From contig CAYVRR010000030.1 of NCBI GenBank assembly GCA_964453215.1, forward strand, positions 1 to 23,020: a stretch of 23,020 bases of DNA, written 5' to 3'. Of this stretch, positions 7,772 to 15,651 are shown in pieces. The first letter of the stretch is position 1. The number at the start of each line of letters is the position of its first letter. This DNA comes from SABI01 sp964453215 (GTDB lineage Bacteria; Spirochaetota; Spirochaetia; Sphaerochaetales; Sphaerochaetaceae). A model generated the notes under the pieces. It did not search any database, was not told the DNA's origin, and saw only the letters and a program-made list of their open reading frames with translations. The translations under genes and the position numbers were made by a program.

Positions 7772-9001
7772 TCACACACGTAAATTTTTTACAATACTCG
7801 CCATAGCTTTTTTTATATTCTCGCTATGACCAAATGAACTAATACGAACATACCCTTCCCCTGCTGGTCCAAAACCAGAGCCAGGAGTTACAATAACTTG
7901 GCACTCTGTAAGGAATTTATCAAAAAACTGCCATGAAGTAAGTCCACTTGGCGCTTTTACCCACAAATAAGGGGCATTTACTCCACCAATTACTTCTAAA
8001 CCAATCTCTTGAAGACCTTCACGAATGACTCTTGCATTATCCATGTAATATGCTATTACAGAGCGACATTCGGCAAGTCCTTTTTGAGATAATACAGCTA
8101 GTCCACCAGCTTGGCTAATATTACTAGCTCCATTAAAGAACGTTACTTGGCGTCGATTCCACACTTTATGGAATTCACCCACTTCACTATTTTCTGCCAT
8201 AAGCTCATGGGGAACAATAGTCCAACCAAGTCTTACTCCAGTAAATCCTGCAAACTTAGAGAATGAGTTTATCTCAATAGCACACTCTTTGGCGCCCTCT
8301 ATTTCATAGATTGTTTTTGGTAAACTGGCATCACTAATGAATTCACTATATGCTGCGTCAAAGATTATAATAGCCTTGTGCCTTCTTGCATAATCAACAA
8401 ATTCTTTTAGCTGTTCATGATTCATCACAGCCCCTGTTGGGTTATTGGGAGAACATAGATATATAAGATCAACTTTTTCTTCTGGAACAGAAGGAATAAA
8501 GTTATTACTACTATTTCCTGGTAAATAAACAAACCCATCATAACGACCTGTTTCTGTATTGTAAGAGCCAGTTCTCCCACTTACTACATTTGAATCTACA
8601 TATACTGGGTATGCAGGGTCTTGAATAGCAATCACGTTGCCATCTCCAAATATAGTTTGAATGTTAGCAGCGTCAGCTTTTGCTCCATCAGAAACAAAAA
8701 ACTCATTGCTTTTAATATCTACACCAAAAGAGGCGTAATAAGCGCAGAGTGCTTCTCGTAGGGGAGTATCACCTTGTTCATCACCATATCCACTGTAGGT
8801 TTCAACCTTTCCTAATCGATCAACTTTATTATGTAACCCCTCTAAGATAGAAGGGGGAAGAGCTTCTGTTGTATTTCCGATACCTAATTTATGTAAAAGG
8901 GCATCAGGATGTTTATCCTGATACACCTTAGCTCTTCTTGCAATTTCTGGGAATAAGTACCCAGCGTTTAGTTTTCTGTAATGCGTATTAATAGTTGCCA
9001 T
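7772..9001 (-). CDS. dapL: LL-diaminopimelate aminotransferase
   Basis: PLP-dependent class I/II aminotransferase, 409 aa, that makes LL-diaminopimelate from tetrahydrodipicolinate and glutamate in one step, bypassing DapD, DapC and DapE. DapL hallmarks are the opening HYRKLNAGYLFPEIARR, TYSGYGDEQG, VSDGAKADAANIQ, DPAYPVYVDSNV and SPNNPTG. PLP-lysine K249 lies in SFSKFAGFTGVRLGW. Length matches the family (about 408-411). The ATG has AAGGA (9015-9011) 9 bases upstream, overlapping the dapA stop; the intergenic gap is 12 bases. DapL is characteristic of plants, Chlamydia, spirochaetes, Bacteroidetes and some anaerobes, which helps place the organism. The absence of dapD/dapE nearby is consistent with this route. 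Confidence 0.96.
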   Translation of the reverse strand: MATINTHYRKLNAGYLFPEIARRAKVYQDKHPDALLHKLGIGNTTEALPPSILEGLHNKVDRLGKVETYSGYGDEQGDTPLREALCAYYASFGVDIKSNEFFVSDGAKADAANIQTIFGDGNVIAIQDPAYPVYVDSNVVSGRTGSYNTETGRYDGFVYLPGNSSNNFIPSVPEEKVDLIYLCSPNNPTGAVMNHEQLKEFVDYARRHKAIIIFDAAYSEFISDASLPKTIYEIEGAKECAIEINSFSKFAGFTGVRLGWTIVPHELMAENSEVGEFHKVWNRRQVTFFNGASNISQAGGLAVLSQKGLAECRSVIAYYMDNARVIREGLQEIGLEVIGGVNAPYLWVKAPSGLTSWQFFDKFLTECQVIVTPGSGFGPAGEGYVRISSFGHSENIKKAMASIVKNLRV

Positions 9002-9013
9002 GTAAAAATATCC

Positions 9014-9910
9014 TTATCTTCTTCGTTGTACATCAAGAGATGAAAGAGATGCAATGATCTGTTCTCTGTGAGACTCTTGCTCTAATGAACACATTGGAAG
9101 ACGGAACTCCTCTTCACACCACCCATACATCGCCATCGCTGTTTTGATAGGGATTGGATTTGTTTCACAAAAACAAGCACTAAAGAAAGGAGCAAGAGTT
9201 CTTTCAAGTTCTCTAGCCTCTTTCATATTTCCTTTTAAAGCAAGGTGAACCATCTCAACCATCTCACCTGGAATTAAATTCGCTGCTACACTTATCACAC
9301 CATCGCCCCCCGATTCTATCAAATCAAGAGCCATGTTGTCATCACCACTTAACACACAAAAGTTAGGATTAGTAGTTTTAATAACATCTTGCATTTGGCT
9401 TAAGTTTCCACTTGCTTCTTTTACTGAGAAGATGTTGGGACAATCTGCTGCTAACTTATTGAGAGTTTCAGTTTCTACATTCACCCCAGTTCTCCCTTTA
9501 ATGTTATAGACAACACAAGGAATTCCCACTGAGTCTGCAATTGTTCTAAAGTGAAGATACAACCCTTTTTGAGTTGGTTTATTATAATAAGGATTTACTA
9601 ACAACAGTGCATCTACTCCAGCAGCTTCAGCATGCTTTGATAACCTGACAGCTTCGCTTGTTGCATTACTTCCAGTCCCTGCAATAACAGGTACTCTTCC
9701 ATTACTAATTCGTACAGTCTCAGCAATCACCCTATCGTGTTCAGTGTGAGATAATGTTGGACTCTCCCCAGTAGTACCACATGGAACTAATCCATCTATC
9801 CCTTGAGATATTTGAAACTCCACAATATCTTCGAATGCTTTAAAATCAACTAAACCATATTTTGTAAATGGGGTTATTATCGCTGTATAGACACCACTAA
9901 ATTTTTTCAT
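9014..9910 (-). CDS. dapA: 4-hydroxy-tetrahydrodipicolinate synthase
   Basis: TIM-barrel class I aldolase, 298 aa, that condenses pyruvate with aspartate semialdehyde as the first committed step to DAP and lysine. Schiff-base lysine K164 is in FSVKEASGNL, the proton-relay Tyr Y135 in VVYNIKGRTGVN, and the substrate loop GTTGESPTL at 45-53. NPYYNKPTQKG (106-116) is also typical. The usual proline in YN(V)PGRT is replaced by Lys (YNIKGRT), a minor variation beside the active site. The ATG has AGGAG (9921-9917) 6 bases upstream. First gene of the minus-strand operon dapA-dapL-lysA-thioesterase. It diverges from dapB across a 337-base control region with paired palindromic boxes. Confidence 0.96.
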   Translation of the reverse strand: MKKFSGVYTAIITPFTKYGLVDFKAFEDIVEFQISQGIDGLVPCGTTGESPTLSHTEHDRVIAETVRISNGRVPVIAGTGSNATSEAVRLSKHAEAAGVDALLLVNPYYNKPTQKGLYLHFRTIADSVGIPCVVYNIKGRTGVNVETETLNKLAADCPNIFSVKEASGNLSQMQDVIKTTNPNFCVLSGDDNMALDLIESGGDGVISVAANLIPGEMVEMVHLALKGNMKEARELERTLAPFFSACFCETNPIPIKTAMAMYGWCEEEFRLPMCSLEQESHREQIIASLSSLDVQRRR

Positions 9911-10002
9911 CGCTCTCTCCTTAATCTAAACATATATGAGTATTCCTCACACTTTGCTAAAAATAGAGATAGAAGAACTTACCTATATTTTTAGTATTCG
10001 CT

Positions 10003-10031
10003 ATAATAGCAGAAATAAAACAGAGTGTCTA
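10003..10031 (-). promoter_or_regulatory. Predicted promoter of the dapA operon
   Basis: On the minus strand, TAGACA (10031-10026, 5 of 6 bases of TTGACA), a 17-base spacer, and TATTAT (10008-10003, 5 of 6 of TATAAT). Transcription would start near 9996, giving a leader of about 85 bases to the dapA ATG. The -35 lies inside the imperfect palindromic box at 10026-10041, so a protein bound there would block RNA polymerase. The leader shows no lysine riboswitch (L box), which would need roughly 170 bases. Confidence 0.6.
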
Positions 10032-10060
10032 TAAAATAACAAAATGTTTTTATAATAACA
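10026..10060. promoter_or_regulatory. Paired palindromic boxes next to dapA (candidate operator)
   Basis: TGTTTTTATAATAACA (10045-10060) is a 16-bp near-perfect palindrome with one mismatched pair, consensus TGTTwTTATAAwAACA. A related copy, TGTCTATAAAATAACA (10026-10041), begins 19 bp to its left, about two helical turns, and covers the dapA -35. The 18-bp string AATGTTTTTATAATAACA recurs exactly at 10199-10216 beside dapB. The arrangement suits a dimeric repressor or activator binding on one DNA face. The regulator is not in the window. Confidence 0.55.
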
Positions 10061-10180
10061 CAAAATTTTATCATTATTGGCTAAATTAGTACACATAACA
10101 CTTTTTATGTACGATTTTTCTTTTCGTATTTCAATAATATGCTATCTAAGAGATATATTGTAATCATGAAAATAACTAAA

Positions 10181-10216
10181 TGTTATTATTGATTATTTAA
10201 TGTTTTTATAATAACA
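10181..10216. promoter_or_regulatory. Second copy of the palindromic box with dapB promoter
   Basis: The exact 16-bp palindrome TGTTTTTATAATAACA is repeated at 10201-10216. A half-site TGTTATTAT begins at 10181, 20 bp to the left, mirroring the pairing at 10026-10060. TATAAT (10207-10212) sits inside the palindrome and can serve as the dapB -10, with a weak TTATTA -35 (10183-10188) 18 bases upstream. Transcription would start near 10219, just before the GGGAG ribosome site. Box and -10 coincide, which points to repression. The rest of the 9911-10247 gap holds no gene that I can see. Confidence 0.55.
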
Positions 10217-10247
10217 TCGTAAACAGATAACACAAGGGAGAGATAGT

Positions 10248-11009
10248 ATGGTTAAAGTAATATTACATGGATGTAACGGTCGAATGGGAAGCGTTCTTAC
10301 AGACCTTATTAAAGACAACCCAGATATGAGAGTTGTAGCAGGAATTGATGTAACAAAGAGAGATAGGGAGTATCCCGTTTTTACTTCTCTTGAGATATGT
10401 GATGTAGCAGCGGATGTAATGATAGATTTCTCATCTCCTCTTTCAGTTCACTCGTTTATTCCAACAGCTGTAGAAAAAAAACTACCAGTTGTTGTTGCCA
10501 CAACAGGTTTAAAAGAAAAAGAACTCTCCTTATTAGAAGAAGCATCACGTTCAATACCAATTTTTAGATCTGCAAATATGTCTATTGGAATAAATTTGAT
10601 GCAAGAGATTCTCCACACAGTTGCTAAAGTTATTGGAGACAGATTTGATATAGAGATTGTTGAAAAACACCACCACTTTAAAAAAGATGCCCCTAGTGGA
10701 ACAGCTTTAATGCTCGCCGATTCAATTAATGAAGCATTAAAAGAGAAGAAAACATATATTCATGGAAGAAGTGGTAATGATGCATTAAGAAAAAATAGTG
10801 AACTTGGTATCCATGCTATTCGAGGTGGCTCTATTGTAGGAGAACACGAAGCAATCTTTGCAGGTCAAGATGAAATCATTTCAATTGAACACAAAGCATA
10901 CTCAAGAACAGTCTTTGCAACAGGTGCTATAGCAGCAGCTTCTTATATTAGCAATCTCTCTCATGGCATGTATAACATGCAAGATTTAATCTCTGCTTCA
11001 AATACATAA
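10248..11009 (+). CDS. dapB: 4-hydroxy-tetrahydrodipicolinate reductase
   Basis: NAD(P)H-dependent reductase, 253 aa, that forms tetrahydrodipicolinate, the substrate of DapL. The N-terminal Rossmann motif GCNGRMG is at 8-14, IDFSSP at 59-64 and VATTG at 83-87. The catalytic signature EKHHHFKKDAPSGTA is at 139-153, with the general-acid His pair and K145/K146. RGGSIVGEHEAIFAGQDEI (192-210) completes the substrate domain. Somewhat shorter than E. coli DapB (273). The ATG has GGGAG (10236-10240) 7 bases upstream. It diverges from the dapA operon and ends at its own terminator. Confidence 0.96.
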   Translation: MVKVILHGCNGRMGSVLTDLIKDNPDMRVVAGIDVTKRDREYPVFTSLEICDVAADVMIDFSSPLSVHSFIPTAVEKKLPVVVATTGLKEKELSLLEEASRSIPIFRSANMSIGINLMQEILHTVAKVIGDRFDIEIVEKHHHFKKDAPSGTALMLADSINEALKEKKTYIHGRSGNDALRKNSELGIHAIRGGSIVGEHEAIFAGQDEIISIEHKAYSRTVFATGAIAAASYISNLSHGMYNMQDLISASNT

Positions 11010-11037
11010 GATAAGGATTGATTAGGGCAATTATAAT

Positions 11038-11088
11038 AAAACACCATAGTAAGAGAGATATATGTTTCTTACATTGGTGTTTTTTTTA
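11038..11088 (+). terminator. Intrinsic terminator between dapB and topB
   Basis: AAAACACCA (11038-11046) pairs with TGGTGTTTT (11075-11083). After a 2-by-2 internal loop, an upper stem forms between GTAAG and CTTAC. Eight T residues follow (11080-11087). On the complementary strand the stem is followed by TTTTATTATA, so it may also end the convergent topB transcript. Confidence 0.85.
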
Positions 11089-11104
11089 TAGTGATACAGA
11101 GTAT

Positions 11105-13375
11105 TTATCTCTTTTTATTCTTATCTCTCTCTTTCTTTCTCTTCTCACTAGCTGCAATAAGATCTGCAAAACTAGACCCAGTTGATTCAACTACAGGCTT
11201 TGTATATTGAGTGGTATATTTTTTCTGAGGAGTCACTTTCTTTGGTGGTGGATTTCTTCTAAAGGTGAGTTTACTTGGCCTTACTACCTCAATTGTAGTT
11301 TCATAATCTTCTTCTCTGTGCTTCACTGCTTTTTTCTTTACTATAACTTTTTTTGTTTGACCTGAAGTTGCAGTTGAAACTGTTTTCATCTTTACAACAG
11401 GGGTAGATTGAGCTTCTTTCTTTAGTTTCTTAATCTCTACCTCTTCATATGAACAAGAGAGAGTAACACACACATTGTGAACTCTATTAAGCTCATCAAC
11501 ACTCTTCATCATCTCACCCTTACAGTGAGGGCACGTTTTTGCACCAACAAAAGAGGGACTAAAGGACTCATTGCTCAATTTTATTGCTCGAACTAATTCT
11601 TTTGTCTTCTCTTTAATGTCATCAATAAATACTTCATATGAATCTTCCCCCTCACTAATTGCTGTTAACCTCTTTTCCCACACTCCAGTGAGCTCAGGAG
11701 ATTGGAGCATATCTGGAGCAAGGCGTACAAGTTCCCTTCCATATGGAGTTGGCACTAAATATTTACCCTCTCTCTCTATATAATTATTGCTAATAAGTTT
11801 TTCAATAATTTCTGCTCTCGTTGCAGGGGTTCCTATTCCCCCCTTCAAGTCTTTTTTAATTTCAGCATCATCAACAAACCTCCCAGCATGTTCCATCGCC
11901 GATAGAAGAGTTGCCTCTGTATAGCGTAAGGGGGGAGTAAGATTTACCTTTTTACTCCTCACTTTCCCCACTTTCGATTCACTTCCAACTTCCAAATTAG
12001 CGATAAGACCATCATCAAGTGAATCATCAACAACTTCACTCTTTTTAATCTCATCTGGAGCGAAAGCGATGATATCACGCCATCCGTTCTGTTTTTTAAC
12101 TACAGACCTACTTTTTAATATGTATGAATTACTCATGAGGGTAATAAGAGTTGAATCATATATATAGTCATTACTTAGGACTTGAATGAATCTCAGTGCA
12201 ATTAAACTCCAAAGAGCCTTCTCTTTCTCACTTAATCGAGCCAATACAACAGGTTGTTCAGTTGGAATAATTGCATGGTGATCTGTGACTTTACTTTCAA
12301 CAACAAACCTTCCTAAATCCTCTCTATATCCATCTTTTACATACATATCTACAATTTGACCAAAGTCAGAATTGCTAAGAGCTTTTAAACGATGAGGAAT
12401 TGTAGGAACAATATCGTTAGTAATATAACGAGAATCTGTTCTAGGATAGGAAACAATTTTATGAACTTCATAGAGCTTTTGAAGAACATCAAGAGTCTCC
12501 TTCGCACTGAAAGAGAGAATAGTATTCGCATCTCGCTGTAATTCAGTTAAATCATATGCTAATGGGGGCTCTTCCTTCCTTTCATGTGTCTCTATAGAAG
12601 TAATTGTTGCATGAGAAGATTCTAAAAGTGTAACTATCTCAAGAGCTTTTTGTTCAGAGTCTATCTTCATCACCTCGTCCCCATCATATACTGAAGCGGT
12701 GAAAAGACCAAAGTTTGCTCGAATTGTCCAATAGGTAGAACCAAGAAAAGCTTCTCGCTCATCTTCTTTCTTCGTGATAAGGGCAAGGGTAGGAGTTTGC
12801 ACTCTCCCAGCAGAGAGCTTTGCATCGTAACGGCACGTGAGGGCTCTTGTTACATTCATCCCAACATACCAGTCAGCCGCACTTCTTGCCTCCCCTGCTC
12901 TATATAACCCTTCATATAATGAACCATCTTGAAGGTTAGCAAAGCCATCTATAATAGCAGCTTTTGTTTGGCTACTAATCCAAAGCCTCTTTACTTCCTT
13001 GTTCCATCCAGTTTTCTTGATGATCCACCTCGCGACCAACTCCCCTTCCCGTCCAGCATCAGTTGCAATAATGAGAGTTGAAATATCTTTTCGTTTTAAT
13101 AAAGTATCAATTACATTGAACTGATCCTTTGTTCCTTCCATCACCATCTGTTCAAGTGTAGAAGGAAGCATAGGAAGAGATGAGAGGGACCAGCGTCTAA
13201 AAGCATCTGCATAGTGAGCAGGTTCAGCGAGTTCCACTAAGTGCCCAAGGGCCCAACTCACCACGTAAGAGTCACCCTCGATAAATCCTTTTTGAGAATT
13301 TCTTGCTCCAAGGACTTTTGCGATTTCTCTTGCAACCGAAGGCTTTTCTGCTAATACAAATGCTTTTGAATTCAT
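11105..13375 (-). CDS. topB: DNA topoisomerase III (type IA)
   Basis: Type IA topoisomerase, about 756 aa, that passes single strands of DNA and resolves linked replication intermediates. The TOPRIM domain opens with LAEKPSVAREIAKVLGA (catalytic E10) and contains ATDAGREGE (D106, E110). The TopB-type SAGRVQTPTLALI is at 188-200, and nucleophile Y310 lies in SYPRTDSRY. GGIGTPATRAEIIEKL lies further on. After the core comes a four-Cys zinc motif (CPHCKG then CVTLSC) and a Lys-rich tail of about 100 residues. E. coli TopB lacks such a zinc module. The frame is open to 13426 with extra Met codons, but GGAG (13385-13382) sits 6 bases before the ATG at 13375, and the predicted transcript starts near 13391. 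The longer form would therefore not be made. Confidence 0.93.
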   Translation of the reverse strand: MNSKAFVLAEKPSVAREIAKVLGARNSQKGFIEGDSYVVSWALGHLVELAEPAHYADAFRRWSLSSLPMLPSTLEQMVMEGTKDQFNVIDTLLKRKDISTLIIATDAGREGELVARWIIKKTGWNKEVKRLWISSQTKAAIIDGFANLQDGSLYEGLYRAGEARSAADWYVGMNVTRALTCRYDAKLSAGRVQTPTLALITKKEDEREAFLGSTYWTIRANFGLFTASVYDGDEVMKIDSEQKALEIVTLLESSHATITSIETHERKEEPPLAYDLTELQRDANTILSFSAKETLDVLQKLYEVHKIVSYPRTDSRYITNDIVPTIPHRLKALSNSDFGQIVDMYVKDGYREDLGRFVVESKVTDHHAIIPTEQPVVLARLSEKEKALWSLIALRFIQVLSNDYIYDSTLITLMSNSYILKSRSVVKKQNGWRDIIAFAPDEIKKSEVVDDSLDDGLIANLEVGSESKVGKVRSKKVNLTPPLRYTEATLLSAMEHAGRFVDDAEIKKDLKGGIGTPATRAEIIEKLISNNYIEREGKYLVPTPYGRELVRLAPDMLQSPELTGVWEKRLTAISEGEDSYEVFIDDIKEKTKELVRAIKLSNESFSPSFVGAKTCPHCKGEMMKSVDELNRVHNVCVTLSCSYEEVEIKKLKKEAQSTPVVKMKTVSTATSGQTKKVIVKKKAVKHREEDYETTIEVVRPSKLTFRRNPPPKKVTPQKKYTTQYTKPVVESTGSSFADLIAASEKRKKERDKNKKR

Positions 13376-13397
13376 AATCAACTCCATCATTTTACTC

Positions 13398-13426
13398 ATT
13401 TTAGTGAACAAATAACATATTGACAA
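13398..13426 (-). promoter_or_regulatory. Predicted topB promoter
   Basis: On the minus strand, TTGTCA (13426-13421, 5 of 6), exactly 17 bases, then TAAAAT (13403-13398, 5 of 6). The start would be near 13391, leaving a leader of about 16 bases containing GGAG. It fixes the topB start at 13375. Confidence 0.65.
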
Positions 13427-13499
13427 TTGATGTGGAAAGTTACAAGAGGATTAATTCGAAAACTCTACATTTCTTACCAGTAAACAAAAAGAAACCCCC

Positions 13500-13528
13500 T
13501 TGACGTATCTTGTTCATGAGTATATAGT
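13500..13528 (+). promoter_or_regulatory. Predicted ferredoxin promoter
   Basis: TTGACG (13500-13505, 5 of 6), 17-base spacer, TATAGT (13523-13528, 5 of 6). Transcription would start near 13535, leaving a short leader before AAGGAG at 13551-13556. A strong consensus-like promoter, as expected for an abundant electron carrier. Confidence 0.7.
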
Positions 13529-13562
13529 CGAGGGCGTATATACCGTTTGTAAGGAGTCCCCT

Positions 13563-13730
13563 ATGGCCTACACTATTACCGATGCATGTGTTGCATGTGG
13601 TTCTTGTTTACCAGAATGTCCAGTAGAAGCAATCAGCGAAGGCGACATCTACGTAATCGACGCAGACCTTTGTATAAGCTGTGGAGCATGTGTTGATTCA
13701 TGTCCTACTGGCGCTATTATTCCAGACTAA
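13563..13730 (+). CDS. 2[4Fe-4S] ferredoxin
   Basis: 55-aa clostridial-type ferredoxin, a soluble low-potential electron carrier for enzymes such as pyruvate:ferredoxin oxidoreductase and hydrogenase. Two cluster motifs are intact: CVACGSCLPECP and CISCGACVDSCP, each CxxCxxCxxxCP, within the pseudo-twofold repeat. The frame is open upstream to 13500, but that ATG-less extension overlaps the promoter. The ATG at 13563 has AAGGAG (13551-13556) 6 bases upstream and gives the standard size. Monocistronic with promoter and terminator. It supports an anaerobic lifestyle. Confidence 0.96.
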   Translation: MAYTITDACVACGSCLPECPVEAISEGDIYVIDADLCISCGACVDSCPTGAIIPD

Positions 13731-13761
13731 GCGTCTATAATAATATAATAGCAAAGAATAG

Positions 13762-13790
13762 AGGCAGCTTTTAAAGAGCTGTCTTTTTAT
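13762..13790 (+). terminator. Intrinsic terminator of the ferredoxin gene
   Basis: AGGCAGCT (13762-13769) pairs with AGCTGTCT (13777-13784) through one G-T wobble across a 7-base loop, followed by T residues at 13784-13788. It lies 31 bases after the stop. Confidence 0.82.
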
Positions 13791-13823
13791 TTATCTATAT
13801 TTCGTTTACAATAGTAACCTTAT

Positions 13824-14435
13824 ATGACAGATTATTCATTTACATCATTTTCAATGATCCTTTTTTCCTTAATTGCCTCCATCTACCTCTTTAATGGAGC
13901 GTTTTTTAGGTATAAAACACATCTTACGCTCTTTATCTCCACCTGTATTCTCATAAGCGTTAGTTGGAATTTCATCATCAACTCATCTTTCATAATTTCC
14001 TTTACCCACCTCTATACATCAATAATGAGTTTTCCTCTCTTCTCCCTATTTTTGATCCTAATCATCTCATTCATAGGAGTAGCAATGCTACTATCATGGA
14101 TAAACATAGCATCACCATATATCATAATTATTACCTCATCCTTCGTATTAACTTCAATTATTGCAGAATTATTAGATTCTACTCATTTCACTATACTCAT
14201 AATTATCTATAGTATACTTATCACAATAATCACCCTCCTTTATAAGATAAAAACATATCAACTATTAATAATTTCATCTGTTATAAGTGGAGCAATAGTT
14301 CTTTCTACCCTTTTTGCTAAATTCTATTACTTTTCCACTTCTGTACACATAATATTAGGTATAATATTGGCAATAGTAGGATATTTGATTCAAAAACATA
14401 CATACAAAGAGATGATTAAAAAGGAGATACGGTAG
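13824..14435 (+). CDS. Integral membrane protein of unknown family, 203 aa
   Basis: I do not recognise this protein. It is extremely hydrophobic, with about seven membrane segments (roughly 8-27, 35-53, 72-95, 97-118, 121-141, 147-170, 173-192) and a short basic C-terminus (KHTYKEMIKKEIR). No charged motif inside the membrane suggests a catalytic function. The reading frame is unusually rich in Ile and Ser with AT-rich codons even for this genome. The ATG at 13824 has no Shine-Dalgarno; TACAAT (13807-13812) sits 11 bases before it, so translation could begin on a near-leaderless mRNA. Its stop abuts the xseA GTG directly and the xseA ribosome site lies within it, so the two are cotranscribed. 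The start is uncertain; the gene itself is likely real because of its length and coupling. Confidence 0.65.
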   Translation: MTDYSFTSFSMILFSLIASIYLFNGAFFRYKTHLTLFISTCILISVSWNFIINSSFIISFTHLYTSIMSFPLFSLFLILIISFIGVAMLLSWINIASPYIIIITSSFVLTSIIAELLDSTHFTILIIIYSILITIITLLYKIKTYQLLIISSVISGAIVLSTLFAKFYYFSTSVHIILGIILAIVGYLIQKHTYKEMIKKEIR

Positions 14436-15641
14436 GTGATAGAGCACAAAGAAATATATAGTGTAAGTGAATTAACCAACACTATAAAAACACTCTTAGA
14501 ACTCCATTATTCTCACATACAAGTAAGTGGTGAAATATCTAACTACAGACCAGCTAGTAGTGGACACCTCTACTTTCAACTTAGTGATAAAAACGCAACA
14601 ATTAGCATTGTCATGTTTAAATCTAAATCTTATGGCCTTACATTTACTCCAAAAGATGGGGATAAAGTTGTAATAAAAGGATCCATTTCTCTCTATGCAC
14701 CCCGTGGTTCCTATCAAATTATTGCTTCGAGCATGAATTTAAGTGGCACAGGAGATATCCTTGCACAGATAGAAAAAAGAAAACAATATTACGCTAATTT
14801 AGGATATTTTGATCAATCTAGAAAAAGAGCCCTCCCACAATATATAAAAAAAATTGGAATTGTCACAAGCGACACAGGAGCTGCATTACAAGATATTCTT
14901 CAGGTCCTCAATAGACGCAATAAGAGCATAGATATTGTAATATTCCCAACCCTTGTTCAAGGAAGTACAGCTTCAAGGATGATGAGTAAACGAATTAGAC
15001 AAGCTCAAAAGATGAAGGACCTTGATGTCCTCATTATAACAAGAGGAGGGGGTAGCCTTGAAGATTTACTCCCATTTAGTGAAGAAGCTGTTATTGAAGC
15101 ACTATATGAGAGTGAAATAGTAACAATAAGTGCAGTAGGGCATGAAATAGATAATGCCCTAAGTGATTATGTAGCTGACCTCAGGGCGCCCACCCCATCA
15201 GCAGCAGCTGAAATAGTAAGTGCCTCTTCCATTGAAATTCTAGAGAGAGTACAAAGAAGTAAAGAAGTAATGATCACAACTGTAAGACACACAATAAACC
15301 TCTATAAAAGTAGAATAACCCAGTTTAGCACAGGGTATGCTGCTCTAAAAGTTGAACAGAAGATCCATCAAATGAGGCTAAAAAATGATGATTTCATCTC
15401 AATGATGATTCTCTCCTTACAAAAGAAATTAGAGGATAGAAAAAGGAAGTATGAGTTATACCTCTCAACATTAATGGCTCTCTCTCCATATAAAATTTTA
15501 GAAAGAGGATACTCAATTGTAACTAAACCCTCATCTAAAAAGCCAATAAAAGAGGGGAGCACATTGCAATTAGATGAAGAAATTGAAATTACTTTCCATA
15601 CAGGGAAAGCAGTAGCCAAAACTATAAAAATAGAAGGGTAA
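14436..15641 (+). CDS. xseA: Exonuclease VII large subunit
   Basis: Catalytic subunit (401 aa) of exonuclease VII, which degrades single-stranded DNA from both ends in the cytoplasm. The N-terminal OB fold carries the family hallmark VSGEISNYRPASSGHLYFQL (25-44). The nuclease domain shows IGIVTSDTGAALQDI, ITRGGGSLEDLLPF, SAVGHEIDNALSDYVADLRA and PTPSAAAEI. A coiled-coil helical arm (about 265-360) and the closing ILERGYSIV complete it. The start is GTG, immediately after the membrane-protein stop, with AAGGAG (14421-14426) 9 bases upstream. xseB follows after 10 bases. Confidence 0.95.
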   Translation: MIEHKEIYSVSELTNTIKTLLELHYSHIQVSGEISNYRPASSGHLYFQLSDKNATISIVMFKSKSYGLTFTPKDGDKVVIKGSISLYAPRGSYQIIASSMNLSGTGDILAQIEKRKQYYANLGYFDQSRKRALPQYIKKIGIVTSDTGAALQDILQVLNRRNKSIDIVIFPTLVQGSTASRMMSKRIRQAQKMKDLDVLIITRGGGSLEDLLPFSEEAVIEALYESEIVTISAVGHEIDNALSDYVADLRAPTPSAAAEIVSASSIEILERVQRSKEVMITTVRHTINLYKSRITQFSTGYAALKVEQKIHQMRLKNDDFISMMILSLQKKLEDRKRKYELYLSTLMALSPYKILERGYSIVTKPSSKKPIKEGSTLQLDEEIEITFHTGKAVAKTIKIEG

Positions 15642-15651
15642 GGAAGTTACT

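Noticed and set aside
9911..10247. Lysine riboswitch (L box) or T-box in the dap control region
   Set aside because: The predicted dapA leader is about 85 bases and dapB's about 29, with no G-rich structured core or terminator hairpin; both are too short for either RNA.
13376..13426. Longer topB form starting at 13426
   Set aside because: The added residues precede the conserved TOPRIM opening, overlap the predicted promoter, and lie upstream of the expected mRNA start; ATG 13375 has a proper ribosome site.
13500..13562. N-terminal extension of the ferredoxin
   Set aside because: The extension covers the predicted promoter and would make an atypically long ferredoxin; the ATG at 13563 has AAGGAG.
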